Shown here in pieces: positions 59,233 through 64,000 of a DNA stretch of 64,000 nucleotides. Each line of letters opens with the position of its first letter. Within the stretch, counting starts at the first letter, position 1. Position numbers and translations under genes: made by a program. The DNA comes from Anaerolineales bacterium (GTDB taxonomy: Bacteria > Chloroflexota > Anaerolineae > Anaerolineales > Villigracilaceae): positions 1,550,001 through 1,614,000 of the forward strand of contig JAHDWB010000001.1 in NCBI GenBank assembly GCA_023382595.1, written 5' to 3'. Under the pieces are notes generated by a model. The model had not been told where the DNA came from. It saw nothing but the letters and a program-made list of their open reading frames with translations, and did no database searches.

Positions 59233-59682
59233 ATGGCTGGAAAATTTTTCGATGAACTTGAGATCGGGATGAAGTTCAAGCACGGCGGGCGCACGGTGAC
59301 GGAAATGGATAACGTGCTTTTCTCCGCGCTGACGATGAACACCCAACCGCTTCACCTTAACGAGGATTTTGCTTCCAAGACCGAGTTTGGTCAAAGGCTG
59401 GTAAACGGACTCTTCACTTTCGGTCTGGTCGTTGGCTTGACCGTGGCAGACTTGACGGAAGGCACCATCGTGGCGAATTTAGGCTACGACAAAATCGTGC
59501 ATCCCAACCCCGTCTTTCACGGTGACACGGTCTATGCTGAAAGCGAGATCATCGAAAAACGCGAGTCGAAGTCACGACCGAATGCGGGGTTGGTGAAGAT
59601 TAAATGCACAGGCAAAAAGCCCGATGGCACGGTTGTTGTTGAGTTTGAGAGAACCGCGATGTTCCTCAAAAAGGAAAGATGA
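59233..59682 (+). CDS. MaoC-family hydratase
   Basis: A 149-aa hot-dog fold enzyme: GRTVTEMDNVLFSALTMNTQ with Asp-His catalytic positions in NTQPLHLNEDFA near 37-48, and YDKIVHPNPVFHGDTV. Placement beside CitE-like lyase and MCC genes parallels the mycobacterial Rv2498c-Rv2502c cluster, where the MaoC protein works in leucine or itaconate catabolism as a 3-methylglutaconyl- or itaconyl-CoA hydratase. That role is by context. The last codons (KKER, stop) lie within a dispersed repeat. Confidence 0.8.
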   Translation: MAGKFFDELEIGMKFKHGGRTVTEMDNVLFSALTMNTQPLHLNEDFASKTEFGQRLVNGLFTFGLVVGLTVADLTEGTIVANLGYDKIVHPNPVFHGDTVYAESEIIEKRESKSRPNAGLVKIKCTGKKPDGTVVVEFERTAMFLKKER

Positions 59683-59726
59683 AAGAAGAAAGAAACCAAT
59701 TACTCGCTTCTTTCCTCTATCTTCTT
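59672..59726. repeat. Purine/pyrimidine inverted repeat at the 3' end of the MaoC gene
   Basis: 59672-59694 is identical over 23 nt to 46317-46339 in mutS2. A pyrimidine arm TCTTTCCTCTATCTTCTT follows at 59709-59726. The MaoC stop codon TGA lies in the left arm. The sequence to 59770 continues A/T-rich (AATTAAAGATTGCC...). Confidence 0.7.
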
Positions 59727-59778
59727 TTATCACAAATTAAAGATTGCCAATCTCTAATCGCTAATCACGGAGACCTAC

Positions 59779-60639
59779 ATGCATTCCCGACGAGCCCTAC
59801 TCTACATGCCCGGTGACAATTGGAAGATGATCACCAAATCCATTACGCTGGGGGTGGATTCAATTTGTATGGATATGGAAGACGGTACAGCCGTCAACAA
59901 AAAAGCGGAAGCACGCGCCACGATCGCCAAAGCCTTGCAGGAACTGGACTTCGGCGCGAGTGAAAAATTGGCGCGCATCAACTCGGTCGGCTCAGGCTGG
60001 GAGAAGGATGACATCGAAGCAGTCCTGCCATACAAACCTGATGGCATTGTGATTCCAAAAGTGGAATCGTTTGAACACGTCGAATGGGCGAGCAGGATCA
60101 TCGAAGACGCCGAATTGAAGAACGGCTGGCAGATCAACTCGATTCGGATTTTGATTGGTGTGGAAACTGCCAAGGGAATTTTAAATCTCAAGGAGATTGC
60201 GGCACATCCGCGCTTGGATGCGGTCATCTTCGGCGGCGAGGATTTTGCCGCATCCATTGGCGCTGTCCGCACGAAGGATGCGGTTGAACTGCTGTATGCG
60301 CGGCAGGCGGTCATTGTCGCGTGCGCGGCGTTCGACCTCCAGCCGATTGATATTGTCACTATTGATTACAAGGATTTGGACGCGCTCAAAGCCGAAGCGG
60401 AATTCGGGGCAAGACTCGGCTTCAGCGGGAAACAGGTCATTCACCCGAATCAGGTCCCGGTGGTGCAGGAAGCGTTCACTCCGTCCGATGAAGCAGTGGC
60501 GTATGCACGGAGAATCGTCGAGACGTTTGAAGCCAGTCAAAAAGAAGGCAAGGGCGCGTACTCGCTCGACGGCAAGATGATCGATATGCCGCTGTTGAAG
60601 AATGCGCAAAAAGTTTTAGCGAGAGCAAAACGACCATAG
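59779..60639 (+). CDS. CitE-like acyl-CoA lyase
   Basis: A 286-aa HpcH/HpaI-family TIM-barrel lyase: SRRALLYMPGDNWKMI at the N-terminus, metal-binding DMEDGTAVNKK near 31-41, VIPKVES, and FGGEDFAASIGAVRT near 156-170, and GKQVIHPNQVPV. In this MCC/MaoC setting it is likely an (R)-HMG-CoA or citramalyl-CoA lyase that finishes leucine or itaconate breakdown to acetyl-CoA; citrate lyase beta is unlikely as no alpha or gamma subunits are present. GGAG precedes the ATG. Confidence 0.85.
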   Translation: MHSRRALLYMPGDNWKMITKSITLGVDSICMDMEDGTAVNKKAEARATIAKALQELDFGASEKLARINSVGSGWEKDDIEAVLPYKPDGIVIPKVESFEHVEWASRIIEDAELKNGWQINSIRILIGVETAKGILNLKEIAAHPRLDAVIFGGEDFAASIGAVRTKDAVELLYARQAVIVACAAFDLQPIDIVTIDYKDLDALKAEAEFGARLGFSGKQVIHPNQVPVVQEAFTPSDEAVAYARRIVETFEASQKEGKGAYSLDGKMIDMPLLKNAQKVLARAKRP

Positions 60640-60666
60640 CCCTTCATCCAACTCAAGGAGAAACCA

Positions 60667-61509
60667 TTGTTATCCATACTATTTGGTCTTGCATCCGCGC
60701 TCAGTTGGGGCGCGGGTGATTTTACAGGCGGGCTTGCGGCGCGGCGCGTGGGCGCATATCGTTCCGTTTTCTACGCAGAAGTGATCGGCGTGATTTTTCT
60801 TTTTGCCGTGCTTGCGTTCGTCGGTGAGCCGCTGCCCGACCGCCGCGCGCAGATCTTCGCGCTGGTCGCTGGCGTATTTGGCACGATGGGGCTGATGCTG
60901 CTCTACCACTCGATGACGCTCGGTTTGATGAGCATCGCCGCGCCCGTTTCCGCTCTGCTGGCGGCGGCGCTCCCGGTAGCGGTTGGGATGTTCACTGAAG
61001 GCTTCCCCGGCTTTCTCACATTTATCGGATTTGTCTTCGCGCTTTTCGCGGTGTGGATGATCTCCCAAAGCGAGGGCGGTGTGAGCGACGTTCTTTCGCA
61101 TCTCTCGGACTTGAAACTGCCCCTGCTTGCAGGCATTGGCTTCGGCTTCTACTTTGTGCTCATGCACCAAGCCACCAAGGATGGTGGCGCGGTCTGGCAT
61201 ATGATCTATTCACGCACAGGCGGCATGACGCTCATCGTTGCCTACCTGTTGCTCACGCGTTCCTCGTGGAAGATCGAACTGAACGCCCTGCCCATTATCT
61301 CCTTGAACGGGATACTCGACCTCGGCGGAAATTTCTTTTTCATCCTTGCCGGGCAGGCAGGGCGGCTGGATGTTGCCGCCGTGATCAGTTCGCTCTTTCC
61401 CGGCGCAACGGTTTTGCTGGCGTGGGTTTTCCTTAAGGAACGCCTCAACCGCAATCAGTGGATCGGCGTCATCTGTGCATTGATCGCAATTGTCTTAATG
61501 ACCATATAA
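60667..61509 (+). CDS. EamA-family (DMT) transporter
   Basis: A 280-aa permease with ten predicted helices in two EamA repeats: ILFGLASALSWGAGDFTGGL at the start and FPGATVLLAWVFLKERLNRN near the end. Substrate unknown, generally metabolite export. It uses a TTG start, with AAGGAG 6 nt upstream. Follows citE by 27 bp and may be co-transcribed. Confidence 0.85.
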   Translation: MLSILFGLASALSWGAGDFTGGLAARRVGAYRSVFYAEVIGVIFLFAVLAFVGEPLPDRRAQIFALVAGVFGTMGLMLLYHSMTLGLMSIAAPVSALLAAALPVAVGMFTEGFPGFLTFIGFVFALFAVWMISQSEGGVSDVLSHLSDLKLPLLAGIGFGFYFVLMHQATKDGGAVWHMIYSRTGGMTLIVAYLLLTRSSWKIELNALPIISLNGILDLGGNFFFILAGQAGRLDVAAVISSLFPGATVLLAWVFLKERLNRNQWIGVICALIAIVLMTI

Positions 61510-61521
61510 AGGAGATGCCTT

Positions 61522-62151
61522 ATGAGTTCCGCTTACGAACATAACTACGAATTACAACAAAAGGGCATGTTCACCGCCGCCGACCTTGAAGCAAACAAGC
61601 AGGGACGATATTCCGATGCCCAGCTTCAGCGTTTTCAGAACGAGCGCGATTTCATGCAGTACAACGCGGCAAAGTATGACAACAAAAGCCCGTTGATCTC
61701 CGCGATCTTTGGCATCGGTTTGCTGGGGTTTGCCGCCGTGCTGTATTTCGTCGGTGTCTTTGACATGCTCCAGACCATGCTTGGCGGGTTGTTCCTGCCG
61801 GTGATGGCGGGACTTGGAATCCTTGCCGCCCTGTTCGTCTTTATCATCATCCCGCGTCAATATAAGGCTTCGGTGGAGATGGCGAAGGGATTGGGCACGC
61901 CGCTGGCGGAGAGTCCGCTTGGGGAGCTGCAAACGATCGAAGCGCGGGCGGAGGCGTTCCAGTCACAGGGCGGGATCAACCGCCACGGGCATCAATCATC
62001 GAAGGTCACCCACATCCTGAAAATGGACAGTATCGAGTTCGGGTTAACCGAGTCGTTCTTTGAAGTCATCCAGCCCAAACGCCTGTATCGTGTGTATGGC
62101 GTGAAGGATCAGGGCGCGTGGGTGTTGTTGAGCATGGAGACGTTGGAGTAG
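61522..62151 (+). CDS. Membrane protein of unknown function
   Basis: 209 aa: polar N-terminus (~1-55), two transmembrane helices (~56-80, ~86-108), then a soluble beta-rich C-terminal domain ending FFEVIQPKRLYRVYGVK and WVLLSMETLE. GGAG precedes the ATG. Lies 12 bp after the EamA gene and ends in a terminator. No family recognised. Confidence 0.6.
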   Translation: MSSAYEHNYELQQKGMFTAADLEANKQGRYSDAQLQRFQNERDFMQYNAAKYDNKSPLISAIFGIGLLGFAAVLYFVGVFDMLQTMLGGLFLPVMAGLGILAALFVFIIIPRQYKASVEMAKGLGTPLAESPLGELQTIEARAEAFQSQGGINRHGHQSSKVTHILKMDSIEFGLTESFFEVIQPKRLYRVYGVKDQGAWVLLSMETLE

Positions 62152-62181
62152 ATAGTCTGTAATCTTGAAGCAAATAAAAGG

Positions 62182-62216
62182 AACAGGCTGGCGGAGAACT
62201 CCGCCAGCCTGTTTAT
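62182..62216. terminator. Intrinsic terminator
   Basis: AACAGGCTGGCGGA and TCCGCCAGCCTGTT arms (14 bp, perfect) followed by TATT, between convergent genes. Confidence 0.8.
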
Positions 62217-62234
62217 TACAAACCGTGCGTCTTT

Positions 62235-64000
62235 CTAAGGTCGGTCGATCGTGATGACCGGGGAGGTCCAACTTTCCCAGTGAGCCGGGTTGTTGGGATC
62301 GCCCAGCGCCTTCAGTACTTTGACGACAACGAGATAATTGCCATCGGGTACGTTCTTGAAGAGCTGGTTGGTGTTGCCCTTGCCGTTGCTCATGTTGCTG
62401 TGGATGCGGGTTCCATCCCAGGCGAAGGCAAAGAAACCGGTCGAGGTGGAGTTGCGTGGGAGGTACTCAATATCCACGAACTTGTTGAACACCGGGTGGA
62501 CCGGCTTGCCTGTGTCGGCATTGTAGAGTTCCATCTGTAGTGTGCGGGCATGGTGATCGAAATGCACCAGAATGGACGGCATTTCGTAAATGCTGGTCAT
62601 GTTGAAGACGTAGCCAGCCGGCGGGATCGTGTACGAGCCGCCAATACATTCGCCATCCAGGATGCGGATACAAGCTGTCGCCCGACCAACGAGCGGGAAG
62701 CCGATGCCGCCGGAGGTCAGCACCTGTTTGGTCTGGTAATCGCCCTTGAGACCGGCATATGGGACGCGATAGGTCTGTCCGCCGCCTTGCGGGGTGAGTA
62801 CGAGATAACCTCCATATTGGCTGAGGTCTGCCAAAGTGGGATTCGCTGTGATGGTGACATCCACAGTGGCGGAACCGCCTGCCGGCACTGTCACGCTGGG
62901 CGCGCTAAAGGCAACGGCAGCGAAGCCTGTGAAGAAGGCTGGCGTGAAGGTGTTAGGACCAGTGGACAACGCGGGGACGTGAGACAGGTCATAGGTCACG
63001 CTTGATGCGCTGGTGTTCTGGATCGTCAATGTCTGCGTGAAGGGACCTGCTTCGCTCTCACCGGTAGCGATCTTGGAGGGGGATACGGTCGTGGTGCTCA
63101 GGATGGCATCGTCAATATCGAGCATACCGGCGCCTTGGCGGTGGACATTATCCAGGAAGCCGAGAGCGGGGTTGCCCCACCAATTTTTCGGGTCCGCGCT
63201 GTTTTGCAGGATGCCGCGCACTGCCCCAGCCGGGGTTCCGGGGTGAGCCTGCAGGAGCAAAGCCGCCGCGCCCGCCACATGCGGGGACGCCATGGATGTT
63301 CCGCTGATGGTGGCATAAGCGCCAGCCTCGAGCGGGTAGGTGGAGAAGATCAAACCACCGGGAGCGCCGATATCAGGTTTGAGCGCGAGATCGGGGGAGA
63401 GACCGTAGGAACTGAAGGATGAGATCAGTCCGCCAGTGGGGTTGAGGAAGGTACCGAGATCTTCCGTCCAATTCAAGGTCTGCGGTTCCAAATCGATGGC
63501 GTTGTTGATCGCCACGCCTTCCGTGTCAGAAACTGCAACGACCGGAATGGTGATCGCAGGGGTTCCGGCAACAGTCGGGCTGAAGCGACCGGCTGCATTG
63601 TTGTAGAGCACAACAGCCGCCGCGCCTGCATTCTGCGCATTCAACGCTTTTTCGTAGAAAGGACACGTTCCGCGGCGGATCAACACAGCCATGCCGGTTA
63701 AATCCGGCAAAGGACCTGCGGAAGTACAGGCATCATCTGCGGAGACGGGAGTGCCGGTCTTTGCCAGCGGTAAACTGCCCGAGGTTGGCGCCAGAGGTGA
63801 GCCCGCAGCGTTAGCATATCCAATCGAAAGTCCAGCCGGGGACACGGTGAAGGTGTTCAACGCGACGTGGGTATTGTCGAATGACGCTACACCGATCACG
63901 TTTTCACCCAAACCGGGCGCGCCGGCTGCATACAAGCCGTTCGCACCGCTGTTGCCGATGGATGCGACCACAACCATGCCCTTTTCCACCAGGCGGCTGG
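62235..64000 (-). CDS. Subtilisin-like (S8) protease with PA insert, 5' end missing
   Basis: At least 588 residues; the 5' end is beyond the right edge, so the catalytic Asp and His are not seen. Visible are VVASIGNSGANG, a PA domain insert (LIRRGTCPFYEKALNAQNAG, AAAVVLYNN), the catalytic Ser in ISGTSMASPHVAGAAALLL and a C-terminal fibronectin-like region with TVPAGGSATVDVTIT. It is an exported, probably cell-surface peptidase of the C5a-peptidase / vpr type. The reading frame remains open to the window edge. Confidence 0.9.
   Translation of the reverse strand, partial: SRLVEKGMVVVASIGNSGANGLYAAGAPGLGENVIGVASFDNTHVALNTFTVSPAGLSIGYANAAGSPLAPTSGSLPLAKTGTPVSADDACTSAGPLPDLTGMAVLIRRGTCPFYEKALNAQNAGAAAVVLYNNAAGRFSPTVAGTPAITIPVVAVSDTEGVAINNAIDLEPQTLNWTEDLGTFLNPTGGLISSFSSYGLSPDLALKPDIGAPGGLIFSTYPLEAGAYATISGTSMASPHVAGAAALLLQAHPGTPAGAVRGILQNSADPKNWWGNPALGFLDNVHRQGAGMLDIDDAILSTTTVSPSKIATGESEAGPFTQTLTIQNTSASSVTYDLSHVPALSTGPNTFTPAFFTGFAAVAFSAPSVTVPAGGSATVDVTITANPTLADLSQYGGYLVLTPQGGGQTYRVPYAGLKGDYQTKQVLTSGGIGFPLVGRATACIRILDGECIGGSYTIPPAGYVFNMTSIYEMPSILVHFDHHARTLQMELYNADTGKPVHPVFNKFVDIEYLPRNSTSTGFFAFAWDGTRIHSNMSNGKGNTNQLFKNVPDGNYLVVVKVLKALGDPNNPAHWESWTSPVITIDRP

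Overview
The window reads as a gene-dense bacterial chromosome segment of moderately high G+C. It most resembles an Anaerolineae-type Chloroflexota (for example a wastewater Anaerolineales genome). That placement is inferred from gene content and from the style of its interspersed hairpin repeats; no 16S rRNA, tRNA or ribosomal protein gene was seen to confirm it. Support comes from: Helicase_C_3 protein, split methylcrotonyl-CoA carboxylase, FHA/PP2C module, MsrPQ, Thr/Pro-rich lipoprotein, two deoxynucleoside kinases, and many genes with a TANAAT box about 6 nt before the ATG and no Shine-Dalgarno.

Layout. 0-10 kb: end of a methyltransferase, glycine C-acetyltransferase, Helicase_C_3 protein, lipid kinase, two diguanylate cyclases, a DprE2/DprE1-like pair and lipB. 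10-23 kb: mutL divergent from a HAD nucleotidase, C-terminal processing protease, membrane Zn peptidase, xpt-HIT-guaA, two paralogous membrane proteins leading into an FHA/PP2C signalling pair, plsY. 23-33 kb: SDR-DUF2867, ZIP transporter, comEC, two STAS proteins, msrPQ, a DsbA-like oxidoreductase, a deoxynucleoside kinase. 33-45 kb: pyrB, NIF3-like protein, nucleotidyltransferase with a second deoxynucleoside kinase, TetR-cupin, a small glycosyltransferase group, a HAD protein, a SulP-STAS-cNMP transporter, an SDR. 45-49 kb: mutS2, a small protein, a lipoprotein. 49.5-52.5 kb: four small A+T-richer genes (FRG, GNAT, DUF1801, DUF1697), all on the + strand and separated by attC-like repeats; this looks like a (possibly decayed) integron cassette cluster without an integrase in view. 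52.7-60.6 kb: MCC beta, biotin carboxylase, biotin carrier, MaoC hydratase and CitE-like lyase (leucine/itaconate catabolism), interrupted by unrelated genes. 60.6-64 kb: EamA transporter, membrane protein, and a subtilisin-like protease running off the right edge.

Two window-wide patterns deserve attention. (1) Several families of hairpin or low-complexity repeats lie between genes and also in frame inside genes (Helicase_C_3 protein, lipB, mutL, mutS2, comEC), where they encode linker-like insertions. mutL and mutS2 carry the same 33-nt repeat in the same frame, giving PSTV-x-GQRSF, and mutS2 shares a 23-nt block with the 3' end of the MaoC gene. (2) A class of apparently leaderless genes has a -10 box 6-7 nt before the start codon, including a symmetric 14-bp palindrome that seems to serve mutL and the HAD gene in both directions.
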